DNA of 43,267 bases from Prochlorococcus sp. AG-409-A19. GTDB taxonomy: Bacteria; Cyanobacteriota; Cyanobacteriia; PCC-6307; Cyanobiaceae. Both the position numbers and the translations under genes were made by a program. Below, piece after piece: positions 25,660 to 35,186 of the stretch (position 1 is the stretch's first letter; the number at the start of each line of letters is the position of its first letter). The notes beneath the pieces were generated by a model. That model was given only the letters and a program-made list of their open reading frames with translations, did no database searches and was not told where the DNA came from. Location of the stretch: assembly GCA_003216155.1 (NCBI GenBank), contig QCJH01000013.1:1-43267 (forward strand). The letters run 5' to 3'.

Positions 25660-25685
25660 GTTCACATTTTCCAACTTACTAGTTT

Positions 25686-26531
25686 TTGGCACCATCTCTC
25701 CCAAGCCGGCTTGGCTCATTACCAGAAATAGAATCTGGTTTTTCAGCTCTAGGTCAGCAGACATGTTTGAACGAGAGTCATAGCAGAGCTCTTGTGATTT
25801 CTCTACGCAATGTAAGGTTAGATATCCCTGTTTTCACAACTGAAACTAGGAGTCTCAAGTCTAGTTTGATAAGGTCAGTTACTGGAGGGAAATTAAGCAG
25901 AAGTAAAGGTGGTGCAGTTATTACTGCTTTGCAGGATGTCAACTGTAAAGTTTATGAGGGTGAAAGAGTTGCTTTGATTGGCCATAATGGCGCTGGGAAA
26001 TCTACTTTTTTGCGCTTAATTTCAGGGATTTATCAACATACTGATGGTCTTTTTGAGGCAAGTGTAAGGGTTTTTCCAATGTTACATAAAAGTTTTATAA
26101 CTAGCCCAGAGCTAAGTGGGATGCAAGCAATAAAGGCTCATTACCTAATGGTTAATGGGTCTTTATTAGGCTTTAAAGACTTTAGCCAGGATGTGATAAG
26201 TTTCTCAGGCCTAGGAGATTATGTACATCTTCCTGTAAAGACCTATAGCCAAGGGATGGCCACAAGATTGCTATTTGCTGTTTTAACAGCTTGTACTCAT
26301 GAATGCTTGGCACTGGATGAGGGTTTAGGAGCAGGAGATAGTAGCTTTTTTGATCGAGCTCAGAAGCGCTTACATGAGTTTTTAAGTACTACAGGCACTC
26401 TTTTCTTGGCATCTCATTCTGATCAGCTTTTACGACGTTTTTGCACACGAGGATTAGTTTTTAAAGAAGGTCGAATTGTATTTGATGGAGCACTTGATTT
26501 AGCTCTTGATCATTATCATCAAAACTCGTGA
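25686..26531 (+). CDS. wzt: Polysaccharide ABC exporter, ATP-binding subunit (short Wzt/KpsT type)
   Basis: 281 residues. Walker A is GHNGAGKSTFLRL (about residue 99). The degenerate signature YSQGMATRLLFAV and Walker B CLALDEGLGAGD are the diagnostic Wzt/KpsT variants, with the H-loop in LASHS. It powers transfer of a lipid-linked glycan across the inner membrane with the permease encoded next. The C-terminus stops right after the ATPase and lacks the carbohydrate-binding domain that O-antigen-capping Wzt proteins carry, so it probably does not read a terminal cap. The start is uncertain. TTG 25686 gives a poorly conserved-looking 36-residue leader before the core, GTG 25794 gives a protein starting at VISLRNV, and neither has a clear Shine-Dalgarno. 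Confidence 0.88.
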   Translation: MAPSLPSRLGSLPEIESGFSALGQQTCLNESHSRALVISLRNVRLDIPVFTTETRSLKSSLIRSVTGGKLSRSKGGAVITALQDVNCKVYEGERVALIGHNGAGKSTFLRLISGIYQHTDGLFEASVRVFPMLHKSFITSPELSGMQAIKAHYLMVNGSLLGFKDFSQDVISFSGLGDYVHLPVKTYSQGMATRLLFAVLTACTHECLALDEGLGAGDSSFFDRAQKRLHEFLSTTGTLFLASHSDQLLRRFCTRGLVFKEGRIVFDGALDLALDHYHQNS

Positions 26532-27334
26532 ATTTTACTTCCAAATTTACCCCCTCTGTTAGGCGCACTTTGCGTGAAGCTTGGCAAATGCGACGTGTTT
26601 GGTGGTTTACCGCCACGGCACGCACAAAAGCACGCTTTGTAAGAACATTTTTTGGGAGTTTTTGGCTTGGCCTTTCTAATTTATTTTCCATAGGAGCTCT
26701 GGCTTTTGTTTATGGTGCAGTCTTCAAAGTTAAGGATTTTAATACTTATGTTGTTTATTTAGGAATTGGTCTGGTGGTTTGGAACACTATCGCTTCTGCT
26801 GTAGGTTCAGCGCCAAATCTTTTTGAACATAATAATGCTCATGTTCATAACACTAATCTAAATCCTGTTTTCTATACTCTTGAAGAGTGGTCATTTCAGT
26901 TGCAAACTTTTGTTCAATCATTCTTTTTAGTTGTACTTGCCCTTGGCTTTTTTCAAAAAAGCTTACTGTTGAATTTGGTTTTAGTGGGTTGGCTGCCTTT
27001 GTTGAATCTTTTTCTTTTCCTTTATTGGTTACCTGTATTTGTTTGCTTACTTGGCGCACGCTATAGGGATTTATACCAGTTAGTTCCAATCGTTTTGCAG
27101 TTAGTCTTTCTTTTATCCCCAATCCTTTATAAAAAAGATAGTCTTGGAGGAATGGTCTGGACTGCTAATCTAAACCCATTTTATAGGATTTTAAGCCCAA
27201 TAAGATATAGTTTAATGACTGGAGAGTTAAATCTTTTAGAAGGGTTTCTGACATTGGGTATTAATATTATTTGCATTTGGCTTGCTATTCGTCTGCTTAA
27301 TAAGGAGCGCCCTAATCTTCCTTTTCTTATTTGA
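26528..27334 (+). CDS. wzm: Polysaccharide ABC exporter, ABC-2 type permease
   Basis: 268 residues, starting with a GTG that overlaps the wzt stop (GTGA). An N-terminal amphipathic stretch (RRTLREAWQMRRVWWF) is followed by about six membrane helices: around TFFGSFWLGLSNLFSIGALAF, YLGIGLVVWNTIASAV, SFFLVVLALGF, LPLLNLFLFLYWLPVFVCLL, LVFLLSPILY and LGINIICIWLAIRLL. NPFYRILSPIRYSLM is the typical NP-x5-P motif of ABC-2 polysaccharide permeases. Its tail ends in NKERPNLPFLI. It sits in the inner membrane as a dimer with the ATPase. The 3' end overlaps the convergent gene by 8 bp. Confidence 0.92.
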   Translation: MNFTSKFTPSVRRTLREAWQMRRVWWFTATARTKARFVRTFFGSFWLGLSNLFSIGALAFVYGAVFKVKDFNTYVVYLGIGLVVWNTIASAVGSAPNLFEHNNAHVHNTNLNPVFYTLEEWSFQLQTFVQSFFLVVLALGFFQKSLLLNLVLVGWLPLLNLFLFLYWLPVFVCLLGARYRDLYQLVPIVLQLVFLLSPILYKKDSLGGMVWTANLNPFYRILSPIRYSLMTGELNLLEGFLTLGINIICIWLAIRLLNKERPNLPFLI

Positions 27335-28829
27335 GTAGATTTATTATTTCTTGGTTGAAATTAAAGGATATCTTTTTGTTGAAAATATTATATCTTGATA
27401 GTCTTTTTCTCCTTTCTAGATTCATGTTTGCGTGAAGATGACTTTGTTGGAATGCTATCGCCCTCATCGCAAGAGCCCAATCACGGCTTTCTAATGTTTT
27501 GGCAATAATTATCCATTCTAAGAAGTCTTCCATGGATTGTATCTCGATATGTGAGTCCGAATCGCTAGCCAATGCCATCATTCCTAGGCAAGCGGCATCT
27601 AAAACTGGTATGCCAAACCCTTCAACTAAAGATGGACTCAGAAGGGCCATAGCATTTAGATAAAGGTCCAATTTTTCATTCTCAGTTACATAACCGGTCA
27701 AAAATATTCCTGGCTCATTCTTGACTATATTTCTAACTTCTTGGCTGTAGGGATCGGACTTTAGTTTTCCTGTTATACATAGCTTTATACCCTGGCTAAA
27801 CAAATTTGACTCGGCATATGCTTTTACTAAGAAAAGTAGATTCTTTCGGGGGTCAACTGATGAATTGAAAAGGAAATAATTAAATGGAACCAGGCTTCCT
27901 TCTGGTAATAACATTCTAAAGCAAGGTTCGAGATCTGTACTTTTATTGGAGTCATATAAGGTCCATTTTGGTGAATGGAGTGAAGGAGGCTGAACTACAA
28001 TCTTCTCATTTACCTTTTTGATTAACCGTTTATTTTTTAGTATATGAGAGTGATATTTTTTGTATGTTGAGCGAGATACAAAAATCCTATGAGAATTGCC
28101 GCAGACTTCTAACCTACGAGCAAATGAAACGATATGTTCAGGTACTACATGTCCTTCTTCAAGAGGAATGAGGTCATGAATGGTTTGGACTTCACTTGAA
28201 ATGCCAGTTGCAGTTATATTCTGAGGCGAAGTGATAATTAAAGCATCGAATCCTTTTAGGTCGAGAGATATAGGTTTTGAATTTCTTAATGTGGTAAGCC
28301 ATAATGATCTTTTGAATAGGTTTCTAGCGCAAAGTATCCCGTCAACATTTTCCAGGTACTTAAGCCTTTCTTTCCTTAAATATAGATTATCAAACTGTTT
28401 ATTGAGGTAGATTTTATGGATTTTATTTTCCTTGATAGTTGGATTTTGGACATCTTTAAATAGCTCTATGCACTTTCTAATTATTTCAAGGGTTTTATTG
28501 AATTCACGAACAAACCCAAATCGTTGTTCTACCAAAGAAAGATGAGGTCTTGTATCGCCTTCTGCCAAACGATCTAGAACAATAGAAGTGTGGACTAGCT
28601 CTCTGGTTGGTAGTGGTAGCCAATTGAGCCCGTTTCCCCGTGGGCGTGGATTGAACTGTGTTAGCAGCCAGACCTCTGCTCCTTCTTGTTTTAGTGCCCG
28701 TAAGATTGCTTTCGCATAGGAAGCAATGCCTCTATGCTCGAGTCTTTCCAGCTCCTCAGCCGTTACAATTACGCGTTTCCCATTAAGGGAGCCACCTTTT
28801 AATGAAAGATTGTTATTGGCGTTTGCCAT
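27327..28829 (-). CDS. Glycosyltransferase family 4, large
   Basis: 500 residues. The acceptor domain starts RVIVTAEELERLEHRGIASYAKAILRAL in outline, with the GIASYA loop typical of GT4. A long insert (about 100-200) holds charged helices. The donor domain has FNYFLFNSSVDPRKNLLFLV, IKLCITGKLKSDPY, GIFLTGYVTENEKLDLYL and SLVEGFGIPVLDAACLGMMAL with the E-x7-D variant of the usual E-x7-E pattern. Replacement of the second Glu by Asp is uncommon but seen in related enzymes. ATG 28829 is chosen; a start nine codons or more downstream is not excluded. It is convergent with wzm and lies downstream of a GT2 gene on the same strand after a 183-bp AT-rich gap. Confidence 0.85.
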   Translation of the reverse strand: MANANNNLSLKGGSLNGKRVIVTAEELERLEHRGIASYAKAILRALKQEGAEVWLLTQFNPRPRGNGLNWLPLPTRELVHTSIVLDRLAEGDTRPHLSLVEQRFGFVREFNKTLEIIRKCIELFKDVQNPTIKENKIHKIYLNKQFDNLYLRKERLKYLENVDGILCARNLFKRSLWLTTLRNSKPISLDLKGFDALIITSPQNITATGISSEVQTIHDLIPLEEGHVVPEHIVSFARRLEVCGNSHRIFVSRSTYKKYHSHILKNKRLIKKVNEKIVVQPPSLHSPKWTLYDSNKSTDLEPCFRMLLPEGSLVPFNYFLFNSSVDPRKNLLFLVKAYAESNLFSQGIKLCITGKLKSDPYSQEVRNIVKNEPGIFLTGYVTENEKLDLYLNAMALLSPSLVEGFGIPVLDAACLGMMALASDSDSHIEIQSMEDFLEWIIIAKTLESRDWALAMRAIAFQQSHLHANMNLERRKRLSRYNIFNKKISFNFNQEIINLLK

Positions 28830-29012
28830 AGAGGCTTGCTTGGCCTATTCACCCTAGCTTTGCGACCTTTTGAAATCAAATAACATAGCCATGGTGCATA
28901 TGGGTAAAGTGATTTTATGCAATAATTATCTTCACTTAGATTGAATTGAAGCTTTATTCTTGAAGGTTGGTCTATATATTTATCGATATAGTGTAGAAAG
29001 AATCTATCTTAT

Positions 29013-29993
29013 TTAACCGTTCACAATCTCTTTGCCTTTTAGACTTGCAAGCTCTCTTTTCATTTGGGCCAATTGCTGATCATGTTTTAGCCTTAAAATA
29101 TGAAGTGCGTGTGTTTGATTTTGCCACTTCTTTACCTCTTGACGTAGATATATTATTTCGGGGAAATTTGATTCTCTTTTTTCTTCTAACCTACGTAGTA
29201 CTTCGGTCTCTAGGCATTGAGAGTGCATATCATCACGCAGTTGAAATAAACTTGCTTTTTGGATGAATTGAGATCGTACTTTACGCATTTTCTTGATATC
29301 ATCTAAATTCGCACCTTGTGCTTTTTGGGTTTTGCGCGTACTCTCCCCTTCATGTATTCCACTCGCAGTAGGACAGTACCAGATATCTAAACCAAGCTTT
29401 TGACGAATATCAAGGCAAAGTTCTATATCTTCACCACACACATTGTAGGTTTCATTCATAAGTAGCTTTATGAAATGTTCTCGTCTGATTAGAATCATTG
29501 CTCCTGTTACTGCAGGTACTTTTCGGTTTATTCTCATTACTCGAGGATGATTTGATGCGATTAATAAATCTAGATAATGATATGGAGAATGCTCGGTATC
29601 GAAATTTATACCTGCATGCCTTAGTTGACCTTCCTGATTTCGTAGCCTTCCACCTACAATTCCTGAATTTGGATTACTTTCCAGGCATTCTATAGCTTCA
29701 TCTATGCTCTCCGCATCAAGGAAAACATCATCATTTATAATCAGTAAAAGCTCGCCTTTGGCTTTTGAGGCAAGTGAATTGATGTTTTTTGCAAAGTGAT
29801 AAGGTTCTTTCTGTACGATTTCGAAATTGTAACCAGAGATATTATCTATTGACTTTTCATCTTTTGAGTTGCCATTCCAAGAACATAGGATTTCAACATC
29901 TATTGGCTTAAGGCTGGCAGCCTTTTCAAGCTTTTCCAGCATTTTGTTCAGTAGTTTTGGGTTGCATGACACCACCAGGATTGATAGTCGCAT
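29013..29993 (-). CDS. Glycosyltransferase family 2
   Basis: 326 residues from ATG 29993, which has GAGGT 8 nt upstream. A TTG 33 bp further upstream is possible but less likely. The GT-A fold opens with MRLSILVVSCNPKLLNKML. The nucleotide/metal motif is LLLIINDDVFLDAESI (NDD, about residues 87-89). The acceptor-side motifs are VTGAMILIRREHF and the NVCGEDIELCLDIR segment with the ED pair holding the likely catalytic base. The last 60 residues form a charged coiled coil. No membrane helix is seen, so it is a soluble or peripheral enzyme rather than a processive synthase. Probably part of the same surface-glycan pathway. Confidence 0.88.
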   Translation of the reverse strand: MRLSILVVSCNPKLLNKMLEKLEKAASLKPIDVEILCSWNGNSKDEKSIDNISGYNFEIVQKEPYHFAKNINSLASKAKGELLLIINDDVFLDAESIDEAIECLESNPNSGIVGGRLRNQEGQLRHAGINFDTEHSPYHYLDLLIASNHPRVMRINRKVPAVTGAMILIRREHFIKLLMNETYNVCGEDIELCLDIRQKLGLDIWYCPTASGIHEGESTRKTQKAQGANLDDIKKMRKVRSQFIQKASLFQLRDDMHSQCLETEVLRRLEEKRESNFPEIIYLRQEVKKWQNQTHALHILRLKHDQQLAQMKRELASLKGKEIVNG

Positions 29994-30001
29994 AGCGATC
30001 A

Positions 30002-30006
30002 ACCTC
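30002..30006 (-). promoter_or_regulatory. Ribosome binding site deciding the GT2 start
   Basis: On the minus strand GAGGT sits 8 nt before ATG 29993. It supports this start over the TTG at 30026, and the protein then begins directly with its first beta-strand. Confidence 0.6.
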
Positions 30007-30069
30007 ACTACTGAATAGCCTATCAATTATGCAGTCTTTGGGCGCAGAATGAATAGCGTATTCTTTTCT

Positions 30070-31323
30070 TTAACTAAATTGCGAGATAAGTAGACTTTTG
30101 ATGTCTTCTTCGATTCCTATGTCTTCTTTTGTAATCCATTGTGGAAGCTGGCTAAGAGGCAACCTTTGACCAGGCTGGATCAGAAGATCAAATAAAACGC
30201 GTTTTTTTATAAATGGGGATCCTTCTTTTAAAAGGCTTTGCCAAGCAAAAAGGGTTAGATTGATTTCTCTAGAAACACCTAAGCAAGATCTTTCAAGCTC
30301 TAATGCAGTGACTTCTTGTTCAAGAATCATCTTGATTAGTGAATGCCTTGCCCACGGTTTTACGCCTGAATTAATCAGGTTTTGGCTAAGTTGGATTTCT
30401 CCTTGATTAATGAAATCATCCTTCTCTCCATTAAGAGATAAGGAGCGCCAGAATTCGTTCCAACACGAAGTGTTTATTAGAGCTTGATTAACGCCTACAA
30501 GATATGTTTGCAGGTGATATTTACCCCTTTCTATCGAATCTGTTACTCCCGCTAGTCTTGGTTCATTTGATTCAAGCTTTTCTGCAATCTCGTTAATGCA
30601 AGTTATGAATTTCGATTGCCCACCTATTGGAAGAGTACTGTCATTTGCAAGTATGAGTTTTTGACACTTCATTAGAAGTGTTGGGTGCTCTGATAATAAA
30701 AGAGAGAAATCTCTATATGCACCAATACATATGCCTAGATTCATTCTTTTGCTGATTAGTATTTTTTGCTCTTCAAGTGAGGCTTGAGCCTTTGGAGATA
30801 GATTAGAACTTGATACAATCACTTTCCAACCTGCTTCTTTAAGGCTGGATAATGCTGCTAGCCAGGTTTTTGGCAGATATCCAAGATTGTCATAATGGTG
30901 CCAGAAGAAAATACGGTTAAAATCTTCATTTTTTAATTCTTTGATAATTAGTTCTGAGTGTTTTATTCTTCTTCGATGATTCCATTTGAGTGACTTGAGT
31001 CCTTCCCAACTAGTCTTCCAGGCCTGGGTTTTTTTTAGACTAATAAACAGTGCTTTTTTATTCCCATATTTTCTTGCATGATAGGGATTTGCAATAGCAG
31101 ACCACAATTTTAATTTTGAGCTTTTTCTTGCTAGTTCTAATCCCAATTGCTTACTCAAACGTAATCCCGCTACTAGTAAAGGTCTTTTTTCTCTAAGGCA
31201 TTTAATTGTTCGGAAAGTTGCAATTGTGATGTTGCATGCATTGTTTTCCTGGCTGGCTGCAATTTCTCTGGCAAGTGATCTGAGGACAAGGCTTGTTTTG
31301 ATTTTATTAGGGTTCTTGCTCAT
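30070..31323 (-). CDS. RgpF-like (rhamnan synthesis F type) protein
   Basis: 417 residues. The middle matches the landmarks of the RgpF family: FFWHHYDNLGYLPKTWLAAL, VIVSSSNLS, ISKRMNLGICIGAYRDF (family N-x-G-x-D/x-G-AYR motif), LILANDSTLPIGG (NDS motif), and GVTDSIERGKYHLQTYLVG. RgpF acts late in rhamnose-glucose polysaccharide assembly in streptococci and is treated as a glycosyltransferase-like protein. Here the motif has Ile instead of the usual Asp/Tyr before GAYR. The N-terminal 120 residues are basic and unlike the family. The first gene of a possible minus-strand group with the GT2 76 bp downstream. The rhamnose link is by homology only; no rhamnose synthesis genes are in the window. 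Confidence 0.72.
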   Translation of the reverse strand: MSKNPNKIKTSLVLRSLAREIAASQENNACNITIATFRTIKCLREKRPLLVAGLRLSKQLGLELARKSSKLKLWSAIANPYHARKYGNKKALFISLKKTQAWKTSWEGLKSLKWNHRRRIKHSELIIKELKNEDFNRIFFWHHYDNLGYLPKTWLAALSSLKEAGWKVIVSSSNLSPKAQASLEEQKILISKRMNLGICIGAYRDFSLLLSEHPTLLMKCQKLILANDSTLPIGGQSKFITCINEIAEKLESNEPRLAGVTDSIERGKYHLQTYLVGVNQALINTSCWNEFWRSLSLNGEKDDFINQGEIQLSQNLINSGVKPWARHSLIKMILEQEVTALELERSCLGVSREINLTLFAWQSLLKEGSPFIKKRVLFDLLIQPGQRLPLSQLPQWITKEDIGIEEDIKSLLISQFS

Positions 31324-31510
31324 GCCAATAATGCTTCTTATATAGAAGAGTATGTCGTGTTTTTCTCTGTCCGGTGATTCTTATATCAGATTTCCAGAAA
31401 TCTCTTGGAGGGCTGCAATGCGCAAAAAAATCCTTGTAGGGAAAATGTCAGTATTTCTAAGATATAAGTGCCTTCCATGACTAAACGCTTCTGCAGCGAT
31501 CCCTAAGTTT

Positions 31511-31526
31511 CAGCCTCGTTAGGCTG
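31511..31526 (+). promoter_or_regulatory. Hairpin just upstream of secA
   Basis: CAGCCT (31511-31516) and AGGCTG (31521-31526) form a perfect 6-bp stem with a CGTT loop, ending 27 nt before the secA ATG. No T-run follows. It lies in the 230-bp gap between the divergent rgpF-like gene and secA; nothing else clear is visible there. A leader element for secA is possible. Confidence 0.35.
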
Positions 31527-31553
31527 CATAGAATTAGTGTTGCTGTTTCCATC

Positions 31554-34400
31554 ATGCTCAAGCTACTGCTGGGTGACCCTAATGCCCGCAAGCTGAAGCG
31601 ATACCAACCTATTGTCACGGATATCAATGTCTTAGAAGAGGATATTGCTCCGCTTAGCGATGATGAACTTCGCGCTAGAACAGCTGAATTTAGAGAACGC
31701 TTGCAGAAAGCAGGAACGCTGGAGAGACAGAGGCCTTTACTTGATGAGCTTTTGCCTGAGTCTTTTGCAATTGTTCGTGAGGCTAGTAAGAGAGTCCTTG
31801 GAATGCGCCATTTTGATGTCCAACTGATTGGTGGAATGGTTTTACATGAAGGACAGATTGGAGAAATGAAGACGGGTGAAGGAAAAACTTTAGTAGCCAC
31901 TTTGCCTAGCTTTTTAAATGCACTTACAGGTAGGGGTGTTCATGTAGTGACTGTGAATGATTATTTGGCAAGGAGGGACGCTGAGTGGATGGGTCAGGTC
32001 CATAGATTTTTAGGTCTGAAGGTTGGTTTGATTCAGCAGGATATGAGTCCCTCAGAACGTAGAATTAACTATGCTTGTGATATTACTTATGCGACTAATT
32101 CAGAACTCGGTTTTGATTATTTAAGAGACAATATGGCTGCCGACCAAAGTGAGGTAGTACAGAGGGAGTTCCAGTATTGCGTTATTGATGAAGTAGATTC
32201 TATTTTGATTGACGAAGCAAGGACTCCTTTAATTATTTCAGGCCAAGTTGAGCGCCCTCAAGAGAAGTATCAACAGGCTGCAGAGGTGGCAGCTTCTCTT
32301 GAACGTGCGGCAGAAATGAGTAAAGACGGAATAGATCCAGAAGGTGATTATGAAGTTGATGAGAAACAGCGAAGTTGCACGCTTACTGATGCAGGGTTTG
32401 CCAAGGCTGAGCAGCTATTGAAGGTAGGCGATTTATTTGATCCAGCCGATCCATGGGCTCATTATATTACAAATGCTCTTAAGGCTAAGGAGTTATTTAT
32501 TCGTGATGTGAATTACATTATTCGTAATAATGAGGCTGTGATTGTTGATGAGTTTACTGGTCGAGTTATGCCTGGAAGACGTTGGAGCGATGGACAACAT
32601 CAGGCAATTGAAGCAAAGGAAGGTTTGATTATTCAGCCAGAAACCCAAACTTTGGCTTCCATTACTTATCAAAATTTGTTTTTGCTTTATCCACGACTCG
32701 CTGGCATGACTGGCACGGCAAAAACGGAAGAAGTTGAATTTGAAAAAACATATAAGTTAGAAACTTCTGTTATTCCCACTAACCAACCTCGTGCACGTTC
32801 AGATTGGGCTGATCAGGTTTATAAAACTGAGGCTGCTAAGTGGCGTGCTGTAGCTCATGAGACTGCAGAGATACACAAACAGGGAAGACCAGTTTTGGTT
32901 GGAACTACTAGTGTTGAAAAAAGTGAGTTGTTAAGTACTTTGCTTGCCGAGCAGGATGTTCCACATAATCTTCTAAATGCTAAACCTGAAAATGTAGAGA
33001 GAGAAGCTGAGATTGTTGCACAAGCCGGCAGAGCAGGAGCAGTGACTATTGCTACCAATATGGCTGGTCGTGGTACTGACATTATTTTAGGAGGGAACAG
33101 CGATTATATGGCTAGGTTGAAACTTAGAGAGGTGCTTTTACCTAGGTTAGTTAAGCCTGAGGATGGCCATCGACCGCCTGTACCTTTGCAAAGAAGCTTA
33201 GAAAAAGTAAGTGGCTTTGCTCCTGAATCTATGCCTTCATCAACAACAAAGAATACTGCTCCTTCTGAGGCGAAGGCTATAGGAAGCCTCTATCCTTGTG
33301 CACTTAATGAAGATACTGAAGAGGTGCTTGCTGAAATGGTTCGCACTTTGATTAAGGAATGGGGAGATAGGTCTTTAACTGTTATTGAACTTGAAGATCG
33401 TATATCGACAGCCGCTGAAAAGGCGCCTACCGATGACCCCCAGATTGAATCTCTGAGGGCTTCAATATCAATGGTTAAAAGTGAGTATGACGTTGTTGTA
33501 GTTCAGGAAGAAGCTCGAGTTAGAGCAGCAGGTGGATTGCATGTAATAGGAACTGAGCGGCATGAATCTCGTAGAGTTGATAATCAATTACGTGGACGTG
33601 CAGGCAGGCAGGGTGACCCAGGAAGTACAAGATTCTTTTTGTCGTTAGGCGATAACTTATTGCGTATTTTCGGGGGAGATAGAGTAGCCGGATTAATGAA
33701 TGCTTTTAGGGTTGAGGAAGATATGCCTATTGAGTCAGGCATGCTGACACGATCCTTGGAGGGTGCTCAGAAGAAAGTTGAAACCTATTATTATGATATT
33801 CGAAAACAAGTTTTTGAATATGACGAGGTAATGAATAATCAGCGTCGTGCTGTTTATTCAGAGCGTAGAAGAGTACTCGAAGGAAGTGAACTTAAGAATC
33901 AAGTAATTGGTTATGGCGAGAGGACAATGGAAGAAATAGTTGAAGCCTATGTTAATCCAGATCTTCCACCTGAGGAGTGGGATCTAAGACAATTGGTAAA
34001 TAAAGTGAAGGAATTTGTTTATTTACTTGAGGATCTTAATCCTGGAGACTTAGGTGGTTTGAGTATTGAAGAATTGAAGGCGTTTTTGCAGGAACAATTA
34101 AGGAATGCTTATGATATAAAAGAAGTTCAAATAGAACAAAAGAATCCAGGCATGATGCGTGAAGCAGAAAGATTCTTTATTCTTCAGCAGATTGATACTC
34201 TTTGGCGTGAGCATTTGCAAGCAATGGATGCTTTGCGTGAGTCAGTTGGCCTTAGGGGTTATGGACAAAAAGATCCATTGATTGAATATAAGAATGAGGG
34301 ATACGATATGTTTTTAGAAATGATGACTAATATGCGACGCAATGTAATTTATTCGATGTTTATGTTTCAACCTGCCAATGCTTCACAGGAGAAAGGATGA
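31554..34400 (+). CDS. secA: Preprotein translocase ATPase SecA
   Basis: 948 residues, full length for a cyanobacterial SecA. It drives unfolded preproteins through SecYEG at the plasma and thylakoid membranes. Walker A is [15 protein letters not shown] near 104, and the DEAD-type Walker B lies in [21 protein letters not shown] near 211. The preprotein-binding domain follows. The second ATPase half has [15 protein letters not shown] and [17 protein letters not shown]. The helical scaffold and wing end with [21 protein letters not shown]. An insert of about 90 residues after [10 protein letters not shown], typical of cyanobacterial and plastid SecA, is present. The C-terminus ([14 protein letters not shown]) lacks the zinc-binding CxC tail of proteobacterial SecA. 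The start [13 protein letters not shown] matches the family. cysE converges 2 bp downstream. Confidence 0.98.
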   Translation: MLKLLLGDPNARKLKRYQPIVTDINVLEEDIAPLSDDELRARTAEFRERLQKAGTLERQRPLLDELLPESFAIVREASKRVLGMRHFDVQLIGGMVLHEGQIGEMKTGEGKTLVATLPSFLNALTGRGVHVVTVNDYLARRDAEWMGQVHRFLGLKVGLIQQDMSPSERRINYACDITYATNSELGFDYLRDNMAADQSEVVQREFQYCVIDEVDSILIDEARTPLIISGQVERPQEKYQQAAEVAASLERAAEMSKDGIDPEGDYEVDEKQRSCTLTDAGFAKAEQLLKVGDLFDPADPWAHYITNALKAKELFIRDVNYIIRNNEAVIVDEFTGRVMPGRRWSDGQHQAIEAKEGLIIQPETQTLASITYQNLFLLYPRLAGMTGTAKTEEVEFEKTYKLETSVIPTNQPRARSDWADQVYKTEAAKWRAVAHETAEIHKQGRPVLVGTTSVEKSELLSTLLAEQDVPHNLLNAKPENVEREAEIVAQAGRAGAVTIATNMAGRGTDIILGGNSDYMARLKLREVLLPRLVKPEDGHRPPVPLQRSLEKVSGFAPESMPSSTTKNTAPSEAKAIGSLYPCALNEDTEEVLAEMVRTLIKEWGDRSLTVIELEDRISTAAEKAPTDDPQIESLRASISMVKSEYDVVVVQEEARVRAAGGLHVIGTERHESRRVDNQLRGRAGRQGDPGSTRFFLSLGDNLLRIFGGDRVAGLMNAFRVEEDMPIESGMLTRSLEGAQKKVETYYYDIRKQVFEYDEVMNNQRRAVYSERRRVLEGSELKNQVIGYGERTMEEIVEAYVNPDLPPEEWDLRQLVNKVKEFVYLLEDLNPGDLGGLSIEELKAFLQEQLRNAYDIKEVQIEQKNPGMMREAERFFILQQIDTLWREHLQAMDALRESVGLRGYGQKDPLIEYKNEGYDMFLEMMTNMRRNVIYSMFMFQPANASQEKG

Positions 34401-34402
34401 GT

Positions 34403-35167
34403 TTAGTTTGATTGATTTGCATTTCCTCCTAGAAATTCGATTATTTCTTTGTCTTTGAGGCTTTGAGATTTCCCTGAGTACACATGTTGAGGAATTCTGC
34501 CAGCTTCAACATCTTTTAGATTACTTTGTAGCGATATAACTTGATTTTCTAGTTGATCTATTCTTTCCATAAGGTTACGAATTACAGTTGCTTCAGCATC
34601 TGGTAAGGCTGAGTGTGCGAGTGGATTAATACGTACTCCACTTTGATGAACTACTCGGCCTGGGATCCCAACCACAGTGCTATCCGCTTCTACATCGCGA
34701 ACGACTACTGATCCTGCCCCAATACGAGTATTAGCTCCTACGGTTATACCTCCAAGAATTTTTGCTCCAGCTCCAACTACTACATTTTCAGCAAGAGTTG
34801 GGTGACGTTTCCCATGTTCTTTTCCAGTGCCTCCAAGCGTTACCCCTTGATATAGCAGGCAACGATTTCCAATTTCAGCTGTTTCACCAATGACTACTCC
34901 CATTCCATGATCAATGAAAACCCCTTTCCCAATATGTGCACCAGGGTGGATTTCTACTCCTGTTAGGCCGCGACTAATTTGACTAAGGATACGAGCTAAA
35001 AGCTTCATGGGAACCAGGCCTAATTGAGTTTTCCACAGCTTATGACTTATGCGATGAAGAGTAATTGCATGAAATCCTGGATAGCAGATAAGTATTTCTG
35101 CAAGACCACGTGCTGCTGGATCGCGCTCATGGATGATCGCAAGATCGGCCTTAATAACTTCAATCAT
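34403..35167 (-). CDS. cysE: Serine O-acetyltransferase
   Basis: About 254 residues from ATG 35167 (MIEVIKADLAIIHERDPAARG), where the family normally begins. An upstream extension reading from 35236 would overlap the GntR gene and adds unconserved-looking sequence. It acetylates L-serine from acetyl-CoA to O-acetylserine, the carbon acceptor for sulfide in cysteine synthesis. The helical N-terminal domain is followed by the left-handed beta-helix of hexapeptide repeats. Landmarks are IDHGMGVVIGETAEIGN (Asp-His pair), GVTLGGTGKEHGKRHPTL (second His) and GAGSVVVRDVEADSTVVG. The C-terminal tail is about 60 residues long with a short coiled coil. The GntR gene ends 19 bp upstream, so the two are likely cotranscribed. 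Confidence 0.95.
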   Translation of the reverse strand: MIEVIKADLAIIHERDPAARGLAEILICYPGFHAITLHRISHKLWKTQLGLVPMKLLARILSQISRGLTGVEIHPGAHIGKGVFIDHGMGVVIGETAEIGNRCLLYQGVTLGGTGKEHGKRHPTLAENVVVGAGAKILGGITVGANTRIGAGSVVVRDVEADSTVVGIPGRVVHQSGVRINPLAHSALPDAEATVIRNLMERIDQLENQVISLQSNLKDVEAGRIPQHVYSGKSQSLKDKEIIEFLGGNANQSN

Positions 35168-35186
35168 CAATTTAAATAGTTGGCTT

